From Maridesulfovibrio sp. (GTDB lineage Bacteria > Desulfobacterota > Desulfovibrionia > Desulfovibrionales > Desulfovibrionaceae): a DNA stretch of 64,000 bases. This document shows positions 9,423 through 18,257 of the stretch, piece after piece (positions within the stretch are counted from its first letter, which is position 1; every line of letters starts with the position of its first letter). Location: positions 1,082,501 through 1,146,500 of the forward strand of contig NZ_OY787459.1 of NCBI RefSeq assembly GCF_963678865.1, in the 5' to 3' direction. Both the position numbers and the translations under genes were made by a program. Below the pieces are notes generated by a model. That model worked only from the letters and a program-made list of their open reading frames with translations. It ran no database searches and had not been told where the DNA came from.

Positions 9423-10577
9423 TCACAAAGGGATTACTACAGAGAAAACAGCTCCCCCTTCATCCGAACAGGAAACATCCACTGTCCAATTATAACCGCT
9501 GACAATTCTGTTTACAATACTTAATCCCATTCCGACCGCTTCCGGTCTCGTAGTAAAAAAGGGATCGAAAATATATGGTAAATCAGCATCATTAATGCAG
9601 GTACCGTTATCTCTTACCTGCAGCGTGCAGACCTGGCCTTCTGTCTTGGTGCTGACAAATACTCGGGGCTGCTGCTCGGCAGCGAAAAAAACGGCATTGG
9701 AAACAAGCTCTACGATAACTTTTTCCAGAAGATCAGGGCGGGCATCAATCTTCTGCTCTGAAAGGGCAAGGTCAAACAGGACATCCCTGCCGATTTCCTG
9801 CGCATATTCCCGGCATAAATCCACCGCTTTTTCAGCAACACTAGAAATATCCGAACTACAGTGTTCACAATTGCCTATGGAAGCAAAAGTAGTAACACTT
9901 TTAACTATCTCTTCAAGACGGGCGGTCTCGGACGCTATGGTTTCCAGATATTGCAGAATCTCGGAATCATCTTTGAGCTTGCGGGAAGCCAGACCTGCAA
10001 AACCATTTATGGTCATGGTACGGTTACGTATCTGATGCGCCACGGACTTAGCCATCTGAGCCAGACTTTCGCGATTCAGTTCAATCTTACGCAAGTCGCG
10101 ATAGGAGCGAAGGGCCGTGGTCATAGAAGTGGTCAACCTTCTGGAGGTAAGCTCAGCTTTCTGCCAGTAATCATTAATATCAAGCTCTGTTATGACTTTA
10201 TGTTCAGGTGCAAAGCCGGGCTGTCCGGTTCTTAATATGACCCTGATGAATTGATTATTCAACTCGTTCCGGATCCGGTGGGCAACATCAAGGCCGGCAG
10301 TATTGGTCTCCATTACCACGTCGAGAAGCACCACCGCATAACCGGCATTATTCTTCAACAGATCAATGGATTCCTCCCCCGAATAGGCACTGGTAAATTC
10401 CAGGGGCCGTCCCTCAAATTCAAAATCACCGAGAACCATTCGGGTCATGGAATGAACATCCGGCTCATCGTCAACGATTAGCACATGCCAAGGATCAATA
10501 TCCCGAGACAAAGAATCTTCCGGCTCATCCCCAGAAAACATAAGATCATCATCAGCAAACAAGTTATCCGAATGCAT
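9423..10577 (-). CDS. Hybrid REC-histidine kinase
   Basis: A 384-residue soluble protein with a receiver at the N-terminus (VLIVDDEPDVHSMTR; Asp near residue 86 in VVLLDVVMET) followed directly by a kinase: H-box SVAHQIRNRTMTINGF with His near 181, N-box ELVSNAVFF, then DNGTCINDADLPYIFDPF and GMGLSIVNRIV. There is no membrane segment, so it presumably receives phosphate or a cytoplasmic signal through REC. The receiver closely resembles that of the next gene (shared DFEFEG and TSAYS blocks), which suggests tandem duplication. The start is the ATG at 10577 after GAGG; a GTG four codons upstream is the alternative. Confidence 0.88.
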   Translation of the reverse strand: MHSDNLFADDDLMFSGDEPEDSLSRDIDPWHVLIVDDEPDVHSMTRMVLGDFEFEGRPLEFTSAYSGEESIDLLKNNAGYAVVLLDVVMETNTAGLDVAHRIRNELNNQFIRVILRTGQPGFAPEHKVITELDINDYWQKAELTSRRLTTSMTTALRSYRDLRKIELNRESLAQMAKSVAHQIRNRTMTINGFAGLASRKLKDDSEILQYLETIASETARLEEIVKSVTTFASIGNCEHCSSDISSVAEKAVDLCREYAQEIGRDVLFDLALSEQKIDARPDLLEKVIVELVSNAVFFAAEQQPRVFVSTKTEGQVCTLQVRDNGTCINDADLPYIFDPFFTTRPEAVGMGLSIVNRIVSGYNWTVDVSCSDEGGAVFSVVIPL

Positions 10578-10799
10578 GCATATCCTCACCCGAAATCAAA
10601 ATTCTAAAAAAAAGCAATCCTACCTTTAGCCTACCCCACTTGAGGAAAAACTCAAATAGTATTATTGCTTCAATCGGTAATTTATATAATTTTTTCGCCG
10701 ACATTAATCATTATTTTAAATGGATAGCTATTTCTGCTTGAACATGAAAGCTATATAACCTAAGGTTTCGTTACTAAATTCACACAGGAATGAATTCTT

Positions 10800-11027
10800 A
10801 TGACCGAAATGCTTATAGCATCAATAGCACTGATCATTTTTGCCTTTATTATCTACACTGCCTACAGTGGACAAAATGCTAAGCATGCGCAAAGGCTAAA
10901 GGCTTATGAATTGAAAGAGACACACATGAATAAATCCATGGAAAAAATACGCTCTGAAATCAGTTTAATTGAAAAAGAAATATCTGAAACAGAACAAAAA
11001 TTAGAAGACATGCATAAAGACAGCTAG
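10800..11027 (+). CDS. Small membrane-anchored coiled-coil protein
   Basis: A 75-residue protein, not recognised. Residues 4-24 (MLIASIALIIFAFIIYTAY) form one transmembrane helix. The rest is highly charged, with heptad-like spacing (MEKIRSEISLIEKEISETEQ), and is predicted to be a coiled coil in the cytoplasm. The layout is like phage-shock PspB-type or other small scaffold proteins, but no specific family is evident. It is followed after 32 bases by a second TM plus coiled-coil gene, so the two may be co-transcribed. The upstream context is AT-rich with no clear Shine-Dalgarno beyond GGAA. Confidence 0.65.
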   Translation: MTEMLIASIALIIFAFIIYTAYSGQNAKHAQRLKAYELKETHMNKSMEKIRSEISLIEKEISETEQKLEDMHKDS

Positions 11028-11059
11028 TCCTTGAAAAGCTATAAAAAAAAGACATTATC

Positions 11060-11473
11060 ATGATTTTTGCAATCACATTTTCAGTAGTTGGTGCAATAGC
11101 CACAATTTTTATCTGTAAAACAATTAATAATAATTTTGAGATTAGATCCAAAGATATAGCTAAAAAAGAAAGAAAGCTGACCGAAGAAATGCAAGAACTT
11201 CGCAATCAGCGTAAATACCTTTCCCGCAGACTGGAAGACTTGAAAACACTTCTAAAAGCCGGCATCAAATCTGAAAATTCAGCAAAACCTCAAGAAGTCC
11301 CGACAAACTTGAAAGGCTGGTTGCTCCGGAAAGGGATATTGACAGAAGCTCAATATTTATCAGCTGAAATTTACGGTATGGAAAAAAATATTGACGTAAT
11401 AGCCGCTCTGCTGACCCTGAATATGGTTTCAATTGAAATATACGAAGAAGCCAAACGCATGAAACTGGTTTAA
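11060..11473 (+). CDS. Membrane-anchored coiled-coil protein with a small C-terminal domain
   Basis: A 137-residue protein, not recognised. Residues 2-22 form a transmembrane helix. Residues about 30-75 are a charged coiled coil (KKERKLTEEMQELRNQRK). After a Pro-containing linker, a compact C-terminal domain begins near residue 88 (LKGWLLRKGILTEAQYLSAE) with alternating hydrophobic helices. The layout parallels the preceding 75-residue protein, and the two probably act together at the inner membrane. The gene ends at a bidirectional terminator. Confidence 0.65.
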   Translation: MIFAITFSVVGAIATIFICKTINNNFEIRSKDIAKKERKLTEEMQELRNQRKYLSRRLEDLKTLLKAGIKSENSAKPQEVPTNLKGWLLRKGILTEAQYLSAEIYGMEKNIDVIAALLTLNMVSIEIYEEAKRMKLV

Positions 11474-11493
11474 AAATTTTCTGCCCAAAAAAA

Positions 11494-11536
11494 ATGCCGC
11501 ACCGGATTAATTCCAGATGCGGCATTGCTTTTTTTA
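11494..11536. terminator. Bidirectional terminator
   Basis: ATGCCGCA (11495-11501 region) pairs with TGCGGCAT ending at 11525. An A-run lies on the left and a T-run (11529-11535) on the right, so it serves both the small coiled-coil gene and the convergent CBS gene. Confidence 0.85.
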
Positions 11537-11549
11537 TTGATTTAAATCA

Positions 11550-12230
11550 TTAAAATTCACTTTTGTACGTCTCACCCCGATGAACATGGTATCTGAGATC
11601 ATAAGTTTTCTTAAGGTGAAGAACCAAAGATTCCACTGTTTCGTCATCAAGTTTCTGAACCCAAATAAAAACACGGCGCGCACCCTGCTTCACTCCCTCG
11701 TAAGAAGTAAAAACAGTAGAAAGCCTTACTCCTCTGGCCCAGAGATCATTGAGTAATTCCTCAAGAGCGGAAGCGGTATCGTCCAGCACAAAAGCAAACT
11801 GGGAACTACCCTTGCTGACACCGGTCACTGTGGTCAGGAAACGATAAACATCAACTTCGGTTACTATTCCAACAAGTCCGAACTCATCAACAACAGGAAG
11901 GCCTCCGATTTTTTTTTCCAGAAGAATCTCAGCCGCAACCTCCATACAGGTGTCCGGAGAAACGATATACGGGTCATGAGTCATTATATCCTTGACTTTC
12001 AGGCTCATCAACCCTTCTCCGTTTCCTGCGGCACTATCACCCGGAAGGAATTTTGAAGGCATGGCATCACGTATATCCCTGTCGGAAACAATGCCGGCTA
12101 CCAATCCGGAAGCCTCGATAACCGGGATTTGTCTGATTCCGGCATCACGCATCATTACCATAGCGTCAAATATGGGTGCTCCAGGCTGAATGGTCAGCAC
12201 ACCTTCTGTCATCCAATCCCCTACTAACAT
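11550..12230 (-). CDS. CBS-domain pair protein with C-terminal ACT-like region
   Basis: A 226-residue soluble protein. Two CBS motifs form a Bateman module at residues about 5-60 (MTEGVLTIQPGAPIFDA...VSDRDIRDAM) and 80-135 (IMTHDPYIVSPDTCMEVAAE...GIVTEVDVYRF). The C-terminal 75 residues (QFAFVLDDTASALEELLNDL) look ACT-like. AcuB-type proteins have this architecture and usually sense adenine nucleotides or other small ligands. The target is unknown; no enzyme gene is adjacent in the same transcript, as bioC downstream is about 100 bases away on the far side. Confidence 0.82.
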   Translation of the reverse strand: MLVGDWMTEGVLTIQPGAPIFDAMVMMRDAGIRQIPVIEASGLVAGIVSDRDIRDAMPSKFLPGDSAAGNGEGLMSLKVKDIMTHDPYIVSPDTCMEVAAEILLEKKIGGLPVVDEFGLVGIVTEVDVYRFLTTVTGVSKGSSQFAFVLDDTASALEELLNDLWARGVRLSTVFTSYEGVKQGARRVFIWVQKLDDETVESLVLHLKKTYDLRYHVHRGETYKSEF

Positions 12231-12330
12231 TTCTCAACTCCTAAATCTCAACATCATTAATCTTCAAAAGAATTCTAATTGATCAGCAAAAAAGTCAAAT
12301 GGAAACTGCCGTTCTTCAGATAATGGACAA

Positions 12331-13080
12331 TTACAATTTCTCACCATAGGCAAAGAAAACCTTATAACTTGCTTTTATGCCTGATCCTCCACTGTATAAT
12401 TTTTCATATTCTTCAACAAACCGGCGATATTTATTCTTGCCCCAGGAAATATCCACACTAGAGGCCACGGCACCGGTCTGTTTATGTTTTTTCAGGAAGT
12501 GCTTTACGGAAGGGAAGAACACCTCATGCTCCTCACGTGCGTAATTCACCTTGAGTCCTGGAATATTGTTAAAAACATCTTCATAAAAAGAACAGGAACG
12601 CAATTTCTTGACTGAACCGAATCCGGTTCTGGCACTGATTTCAGCCAATTCGCGAAGAGTACCTTCCGCAAAAATCGCAATGGCAAATCTTCCACCGGAT
12701 TTCAAAACACAAAAACTTTGCGGAATTGACTTTTGAGATTCACCATACCACTGCATGGCCGAGGAACTTACCAGCAGATCAAAACAACCTTCCGAAAAAG
12801 GCAGCTCTTCACCATCCGCCGAAACAAGTAGCGCGCCCGCGCCTTTCTGTTCGAGCAGCATTGGGCTGACCAGATCCAGCGAAACATAACAGCCATAAGT
12901 GATGCGCTTCTGCAGTTCCTCATGAAGAAAGCCCACCCCGGAACCGATATCCAGAACGCGGTTATAATCCCCCTGTGGACAAAGCCCGGCACAATTACCT
13001 GCAACAATACGCTGCACAGAAGCAGCCTCACTATAGCTGGAAGCGGCTTTGCCGAAACATTGGCGAATTCTCTTTTTCAC
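12331..13080 (-). CDS. bioC: Malonyl-ACP O-methyltransferase BioC
   Basis: Methylates malonyl-ACP with S-adenosylmethionine so that it can enter fatty-acid synthesis as a disguised primer for pimelate, the start of biotin synthesis. The 249-residue protein begins with the BioC signature IRQCFGKAASSYSEAASVQR. Motif I, VLDIGSGVGFLHEEL, lies near residue 42, followed by LVSSSAMQWYG near 108. It is the last gene of the leftward bioF-esterase-bioC cluster, seven bases after the esterase stop. Confidence 0.93.
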   Translation of the reverse strand: MKKRIRQCFGKAASSYSEAASVQRIVAGNCAGLCPQGDYNRVLDIGSGVGFLHEELQKRITYGCYVSLDLVSPMLLEQKGAGALLVSADGEELPFSEGCFDLLVSSSAMQWYGESQKSIPQSFCVLKSGGRFAIAIFAEGTLRELAEISARTGFGSVKKLRSCSFYEDVFNNIPGLKVNYAREEHEVFFPSVKHFLKKHKQTGAVASSVDISWGKNKYRRFVEEYEKLYSGGSGIKASYKVFFAYGEKL

Positions 13081-13087
13081 TTAATCA

Positions 13088-13687
13088 CTATTCCCTGATG
13101 ATACCCATCAATTCAGTTTCGGAAATTTTATGCCCGCTGCCTGCTTCAATGAATCTGGCAGACTCAACTACTTCTGCAACTTTATCCAAAGCCTTGCGGC
13201 GGACAATGCGATCCTTTACGCCGTGCACAATGGTCAGATTCGGGCAGGATACTTTTTCCGGAATCTCAATTTTTGAAAAGATGAGGTACTCTAGTCCGGA
13301 AACAAGGGACGCATAATCAGCGGGATTATAGTCAGGAGGATCTGTCTCGCCACAGTTTTCATGAAAAGAACTGACCACTCCGGCAGGATCGGTTTTCATG
13401 CCGGAAATCATCCTCCGGACCAACCGTTCAGGGAAAGAATCCGTAAACGATAAAAAAGGTGCGATCAAGATAACTCTTTCATAACTTTCAAATAAATGGC
13501 GGCAATCCTTGAGCAGCATATGTGCTCCTGTTGACCAGCCGACCAGAACTTCACCGCCCTGTGCAATCTGACCCGGAAGATCAACAGGTTCAAACCCGGT
13601 AAAGGGCACTAAAAAACGAGCCGATTCCGACAGTTGCGGATACTGATTCGGGGACGAAGCCCACCCCCCGACAAAAACAATCTTCAT
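13088..13687 (-). CDS. Alpha/beta hydrolase, probable pimeloyl-ACP methyl ester esterase
   Basis: A 199-residue compact alpha/beta hydrolase. The nucleophile elbow is GWSTG (near residue 49-53), the acid is probably Asp in HGVKDRIV, and the His is in GSGHKISE near the C-terminus. Its position between bioF and bioC implies the role filled by BioH, BioG or related esterases: cleaving pimeloyl-ACP methyl ester once chain extension is finished. It is shorter than E. coli BioH (256 residues) and closer in size to BioG, but I do not assign it to either. Its ATG overlaps the bioF stop in TAATG, indicating translational coupling. Confidence 0.82.
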   Translation of the reverse strand: MKIVFVGGWASSPNQYPQLSESARFLVPFTGFEPVDLPGQIAQGGEVLVGWSTGAHMLLKDCRHLFESYERVILIAPFLSFTDSFPERLVRRMISGMKTDPAGVVSSFHENCGETDPPDYNPADYASLVSGLEYLIFSKIEIPEKVSCPNLTIVHGVKDRIVRRKALDKVAEVVESARFIEAGSGHKISETELMGIIRE

Positions 13688-14862
13688 TATGTCAGATCCG
13701 TCTTCAATTTAGCAAATGCGGTCTTAATCTTTTGCAAATCATCATCAGTTAAATCTGCCCGCAAGGAAATTCGCAGCCGGGCAGTACCATCCGGTACAGT
13801 TGGAGGACGAATTGCCGCTGTGTACACCCCTTCCCCAATAATTTTTTCACGGGCGGCGAGAACTTTCTCATTGTCACCCAGAATGACCGGAATAATCTGA
13901 CTCGCAGAATCTCCGCAATTAAAGCCCAAAGATTCTAAATACGTTTTCAATTCCCGGCTCATTACCAAAAGCCTTTCGCCCCGTGAGGAATCACTTGCAA
14001 TCAGCCGTAAGGCAGCAAGGTTGGCTCCTATCACCGCCGGAGAAAGGGCCGTACTGAAAACAAAAGACCGTCCTTTGTTACGCAGGTAGGAAATCAGGTC
14101 CTTACGTCCGGACACAGCACCGCCGAGAGATCCGAAACCTTTTGAAAAAGCCCCCATATGCAGATCCACACGGTCAGCAATATTTCGCTCGTGGGAAATG
14201 CCCCTGCCGGACCCGAAAACCCCTTCGGCATGAGCTTCATCGACCACCAGCATGGTATCGTAAAAATCGCACAGGTCAGCAATCTCTTCCAAACGGGCAA
14301 GATCCCCATCCATACTGAAAATAGTATCCGTGACCAGGATTCTGGAATCAACATCTTTTGCGGATTCCATCCGCTTCTTCAGATGGGCAATATCATTATG
14401 ACGGTACCGTACATGCCGAGCCCCGGAAAGCCTGATACCATCCAATATGCTGGCATGGTTCAATTTGTCAGAAAAAACAATTGTACGGCGCCCGGCAAAA
14501 CTGTCCATTATAGCCAAATTGGCTGCATAACCGGAAGTAAAAAGCATGGAAGCTTCCTGTTCCTTGAACTCTGCCAACTCACATTCCAACTCATCGTACA
14601 AACGGAAATTGCCGGTCACCAGCCGGGACGCAGCTGAGCCGCACCCGTATTGTTCAACAGCTCCAACTGCGGCGATCTTTAGTCGTTCATCATTCGCAAG
14701 CCCGAGGTAGTCGTTGGATGCAAGATTAAGCAGATTCCTGCCCCTAAAAACAAGTTCCCTTGCAGAGCCGTAATCGACATCAGGGATATCCCTGAACAGG
14801 GAAGCCTTTTCAAGATCAGCGAGTTCGCCCTCAATACGGCGATAAAAACTTTTAGGAGTCAT
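13687..14862 (-). CDS. bioF: 8-amino-7-oxononanoate synthase
   Basis: A PLP enzyme that condenses pimeloyl-ACP (or CoA) with L-alanine to 8-amino-7-oxononanoate in biotin synthesis. The 391-residue protein shows the alpha-oxoamine synthase landmarks: NLASNDYLGLAND near residue 46, VVDEAHAEGVFG near 205 and the PLP lysine in GAFSKGFGSLGG near 240. It is the first gene of the cluster; its stop codon shares one base with the next gene's ATG. bioA, bioD and bioB are not in this window. Confidence 0.95.
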   Translation of the reverse strand: MTPKSFYRRIEGELADLEKASLFRDIPDVDYGSARELVFRGRNLLNLASNDYLGLANDERLKIAAVGAVEQYGCGSAASRLVTGNFRLYDELECELAEFKEQEASMLFTSGYAANLAIMDSFAGRRTIVFSDKLNHASILDGIRLSGARHVRYRHNDIAHLKKRMESAKDVDSRILVTDTIFSMDGDLARLEEIADLCDFYDTMLVVDEAHAEGVFGSGRGISHERNIADRVDLHMGAFSKGFGSLGGAVSGRKDLISYLRNKGRSFVFSTALSPAVIGANLAALRLIASDSSRGERLLVMSRELKTYLESLGFNCGDSASQIIPVILGDNEKVLAAREKIIGEGVYTAAIRPPTVPDGTARLRISLRADLTDDDLQKIKTAFAKLKTDLT

Positions 14863-15085
14863 AAAAACAAAATCCGGCGGTCATTAGATAAATGGAAAAT
14901 TTTAATTGTGAACGGAAAAAGTAAAGCTCATGAGCCAGAATAGCAACCATGATTTTAAAATGAAGAAAAATTTATGGATATGCGCCCATATTTATTGTAA
15001 TTTACATCAGGAAATATAACATGGCTGCGTTACAATTATTACAATTCTATCAGCTATTACAGGCTAAACCAAAACCGGAGTCCCC

Positions 15086-16072
15086 ATGAGACATAACAAA
15101 TTAACACTCTCTATCCTTACATTAGGGATGGCATTCTTTTTTTGTGCCTGCAACCTCAAAAATACTCACCAGCTTCCCGCTGAACCGGACTATTCTCTCG
15201 ACAAATCATGGTCCATCAAAACCGAAAATATCACTCATAAAATTGATGTCTTTTTCGTACATCCAACCACCTACGGCCCACCGTCGAACGGCCACTTAAT
15301 TGCCGATCTCGACAATCAAAAACTTAATCAAATCACAGACAGGGACACTGTGCAGTGGATCACCGCTGCTTTTGCCGACTCATGCAATATTTTTGCTCCA
15401 CGATACAGGCAAATGAATATCGAAGTATTGCAAAAGGATGACCAGAACCTGCAAGATTATCTGAAAACACCTGTTTCCGATATTGAAGCCGCATTTAAAT
15501 ACTATCTCAACAACCTGAACAATGGGCGACCTTTTATTTTAGCAAGTCATAGTCAGGGATCATACGTGCTGCTGACTCTGATGCGTAAGGCACCAAAGCT
15601 GATGAACAAAAGCAAACTTGTTGCCGCTTACATGCCCGGCTGGACATTTACAGACAAAGATATTGCCGACCTCGGACTCAAGCTGAGCGAAAAACCTGAC
15701 CAGACAGGTTGTCTGATCACGTGGAATACCGTCGGTCCCGGCGGGATATCCCCTACGGTTAAGAAAGGAGCGCGTTGTGTCAACCCACTCTCATGGAACA
15801 CTGAAACAAAAGAATTTCCGGCCTCAATGAACATCAAGGCCAAAATCTTCCTCAATCCGAATAAGAAACTGCTGATCAAAAACTTCACTGCAGCCCGTAT
15901 TAATGATGACGGAGCACTGGAAATTCCGACTCCCAACCAAGTAGTGCTGGACCAACTGAATATGTCTCTGGGGAAAGAAGTATACCATCGCTACGATTAT
16001 GATTTTTTCTTTTACAATATAAAAGAAAATGTGAAGCAACGCTGTGCTGCTTACCTAGAAGCACATAAATAA
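15086..16072 (+). CDS. DUF3089-type alpha/beta hydrolase lipoprotein
   Basis: A 328-residue envelope protein. The N-terminus has a hydrophobic stretch (LSILTLGMAFFFCACNL) ending in a plausible lipobox Cys. The mature part carries the DUF3089 signature VFFVHPTTYG near residue 55 and a lipase-type nucleophile elbow SHSQGS near 155. The family is related to lipases and tannases, and the substrate is not known. The gene is monocistronic, starts after CCGGAG, and ends at a strong terminator that also marks the edge of the phage cassette. Confidence 0.83.
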   Translation: MRHNKLTLSILTLGMAFFFCACNLKNTHQLPAEPDYSLDKSWSIKTENITHKIDVFFVHPTTYGPPSNGHLIADLDNQKLNQITDRDTVQWITAAFADSCNIFAPRYRQMNIEVLQKDDQNLQDYLKTPVSDIEAAFKYYLNNLNNGRPFILASHSQGSYVLLTLMRKAPKLMNKSKLVAAYMPGWTFTDKDIADLGLKLSEKPDQTGCLITWNTVGPGGISPTVKKGARCVNPLSWNTETKEFPASMNIKAKIFLNPNKKLLIKNFTAARINDDGALEIPTPNQVVLDQLNMSLGKEVYHRYDYDFFFYNIKENVKQRCAAYLEAHK

Positions 16073-16080
16073 GACAAGAA

Positions 16081-16120
16081 AAGGGGTTGATGCTCACAAG
16101 CACCAACCCCTTATTTTTAT
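16081..16120. terminator. Terminator between the DUF3089 gene and the phage cassette
   Basis: AAGGGGTTGATGCT pairs with AGCACCAACCCCTT (16081-16112, one A-C mismatch), followed by TATTTTTATTTT on the plus strand. It is A-flanked, so it could also stop the leftward phage transcript. Confidence 0.85.
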
Positions 16121-16341
16121 TTTAAAATCTCCCCAACCACGATCCGCCCCAGAATGGACTCAAAAACATGCCTGTAATCCTCTGGTGTTGCTCCACCATC
16201 CTGGCAGACTCTGCAGAAAGCGGCACGGGTTTCAGCACTCATCTGGCTGACGTCAAAATCCTCATGGCTGCGCTTTCCCGGAATCTCACGGTGGATGGAC
16301 ACTCCTACCTGTTCTTCGACTTTATGTATAACGTCACTCAC
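16117..16341 (-). CDS. Hypothetical protein at the end of the phage cassette
   Basis: A 74-residue soluble, mixed-charge protein, not recognised. It contains DFDVSQMSAETRAAFCRVCQ and a helical C-terminus. The GTG start overlaps the stop of the LamG gene in TAGTG, and AGGAG inside the end of that gene serves as its ribosome site, so translation is coupled. In phages, a small gene just after the tail fibre is often a fibre-assembly chaperone; that is only positional inference here. Confidence 0.6.
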   Translation of the reverse strand: MSDVIHKVEEQVGVSIHREIPGKRSHEDFDVSQMSAETRAAFCRVCQDGGATPEDYRHVFESILGRIVVGEILK

Positions 16342-18257
16342 TACAGTTTCTCCTTGGTATAAATTTTACCGGATTTAAATATACCCCCTTCACCGCTGAC
16401 GGACATAGCCAGCCGCTTGAGATTCGGGTTATCCTCCAACTCAATTTCTGCCCCGGTTATTTTGAGGTCTTCCCCGTCCAATGCTTGGGTATAACTGGCA
16501 GGGGTTAAATTGCAGCGGTCAGGAATTTTTACAATCTCAGTTCCGGCAGGTGCGGACGTAAGCGGGTTTTCAAGGGTTGCGGTCGTTATGTATTCAGACT
16601 GCGACCCGCTCAGCTTGAACCACCAGTCTTCCCCTGCACCGCTGACCTGATCATCGGTAAAATTAGATATTGTATCCCCTCTGGTGGAACCAACACCAGT
16701 AACGTCCGAAACGGTAGTAAAAGCCGGGTTACCTGTTCCTGATTGATGTTCCAGTACTATCCAATAAGAGGCACCCACCGTCAGTTCTTGTGCGGTTTCC
16801 CACGCGAATTGATATTGATCCGAGCCATCAAGCGTTACACTTGACGTTTCCGCAATTAGACTTCCGGGGCTTCCATCAACATCAGTATAAAGTTGTCCTA
16901 CAAGAACGTAATCGTTACCTGCTAACGTATCAAACAGCACGCTCTCGAGAAGATTAAATTCAGCAACAAATTTTACACCTAAATGTAACCCCGACACAGA
17001 ACCGATGTTCCTTGCGCTTGATACAGTTTCCTCCCACGTTCCCGCTAACGCTGGGGTACTGTTATCAACCTCATTTACACCACTGATTTTGTGGTCAACT
17101 CCATCAATTTCAATGTTGTTATGTACGCCTTCCAGCACGAAAAGGTTATTCACAAGGGAAGTGGTGGAATCGAATTTCAGCTCGGAGGTAGTCGATCCTG
17201 CCCCCCAAACCAACGGGATTTCCTGACCCAGATACTCTCCGGTTACGCCTGCGCCTACCTTGAGTGCAAGGTCAGGCTGTTTGACTGCCTTTGTAGGGAT
17301 ATCTGGGAGAGCTTCTACAAGAGTTGTGGTATAAACTGGATTCGTTTCAGTATACAGACGAGTCTTCTCTTCCGCAGTCAAAATACGATTAAAAACACGA
17401 AACTGATCCATTGGTGTAGCTTGTGTTGTCCCTAGTTGATAAATAGAATACAGAACATTTACGTCAGTGTGGGGGTGGGGGCTTGCATTCTTTTTCTCGC
17501 CATTGAGATAAAAATTTGACCCAGCAGTCGAGGATTCCCAAATACAATGGTACCATTCTGTTTCTGGATCCTCAAAAGACCCCATTACCCCACCACCTTG
17601 TATCATGTAGTGGAGAGTTGATGCATCTGCTCTGTACACGCCATAGTTTTTATTTACAATTGGCGTTTGGTAATCATCACCAGACTCCGCGGAAAAAAAC
17701 CAACTGGTTTTTGTAGCATCCCTTTTCAGCCAGATAGATAATGTAAATTCTTCGCCAAGAGGTATAGCGTTGGTGCCAGATACAAGAGCTTCGTTATTGG
17801 CTGCTGGTGGATTCAGAGCTTGTCCAAACTTACCAGTTGTATACCCAGAGGAAACATCAAATGTATAATCATCGTATGATCCAAGATCATTTACATTCCC
17901 ATTAAATGAAACACAAGATACACACGACCCATCACCAAAGATGTCAAGAGTTGTTGACGCATCTACAGAATCATCAGTGACACTTGCAACAACACACTCT
18001 CCCTGATCCGTAATAATCACATCTCCGGAAGCAAGGAGTATTGCCAATTTCAGAATGGATTCGGTTGTGCCGTCCAGCAAAACCAGTTTGCCGTTGACAA
18101 CCAGAATTTCAGGGATTGCGCTAACAACCTGATTCGTATTATCCGCACCGACTGAATGGGCCGGGGTATGTACGCCGTCTGCATCAACAGTAGCACCGGG
18201 ATAGCCTGCGGAAGAATCAGCAAAGGCCATTGTCGGGCCGTCCTGCACAGGGAACAT
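16341..18257 (-). CDS. Phage tail-associated protein with a LamG/concanavalin-like domain
   Basis: A 638-residue protein. Residues about 150-320 form a LamG-like beta-sandwich (EEFTLSIWLKRD...EWYHCIWES...FYLNGEK). The later part is repetitive beta-rich sequence with Ser/Thr/Gly-rich linkers, as in receptor-binding or appendage proteins. Its start lies inside the end of the tail-fibre gene (41-base overlap), which suggests that the fibre and this protein form one receptor-binding apparatus. The ribosome site is weak. Codon use is more mixed and AT-richer than in the upstream tail genes, consistent with exchange of a host-range module. Not enzymatically assigned. Confidence 0.72.
   Translation of the reverse strand: MFPVQDGPTMAFADSSAGYPGATVDADGVHTPAHSVGADNTNQVVSAIPEILVVNGKLVLLDGTTESILKLAILLASGDVIITDQGECVVASVTDDSVDASTTLDIFGDGSCVSCVSFNGNVNDLGSYDDYTFDVSSGYTTGKFGQALNPPAANNEALVSGTNAIPLGEEFTLSIWLKRDATKTSWFFSAESGDDYQTPIVNKNYGVYRADASTLHYMIQGGGVMGSFEDPETEWYHCIWESSTAGSNFYLNGEKKNASPHPHTDVNVLYSIYQLGTTQATPMDQFRVFNRILTAEEKTRLYTETNPVYTTTLVEALPDIPTKAVKQPDLALKVGAGVTGEYLGQEIPLVWGAGSTTSELKFDSTTSLVNNLFVLEGVHNNIEIDGVDHKISGVNEVDNSTPALAGTWEETVSSARNIGSVSGLHLGVKFVAEFNLLESVLFDTLAGNDYVLVGQLYTDVDGSPGSLIAETSSVTLDGSDQYQFAWETAQELTVGASYWIVLEHQSGTGNPAFTTVSDVTGVGSTRGDTISNFTDDQVSGAGEDWWFKLSGSQSEYITTATLENPLTSAPAGTEIVKIPDRCNLTPASYTQALDGEDLKITGAEIELEDNPNLKRLAMSVSGEGGIFKSGKIYTKEKL

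Noticed and set aside
14995..15035. TTGTAA...TTACAA upstream of bioF as a BirA operator
   Set aside because: The half-sites are 29 bases apart, not the roughly 22 expected, and the inner bases do not match. A weak resemblance only.
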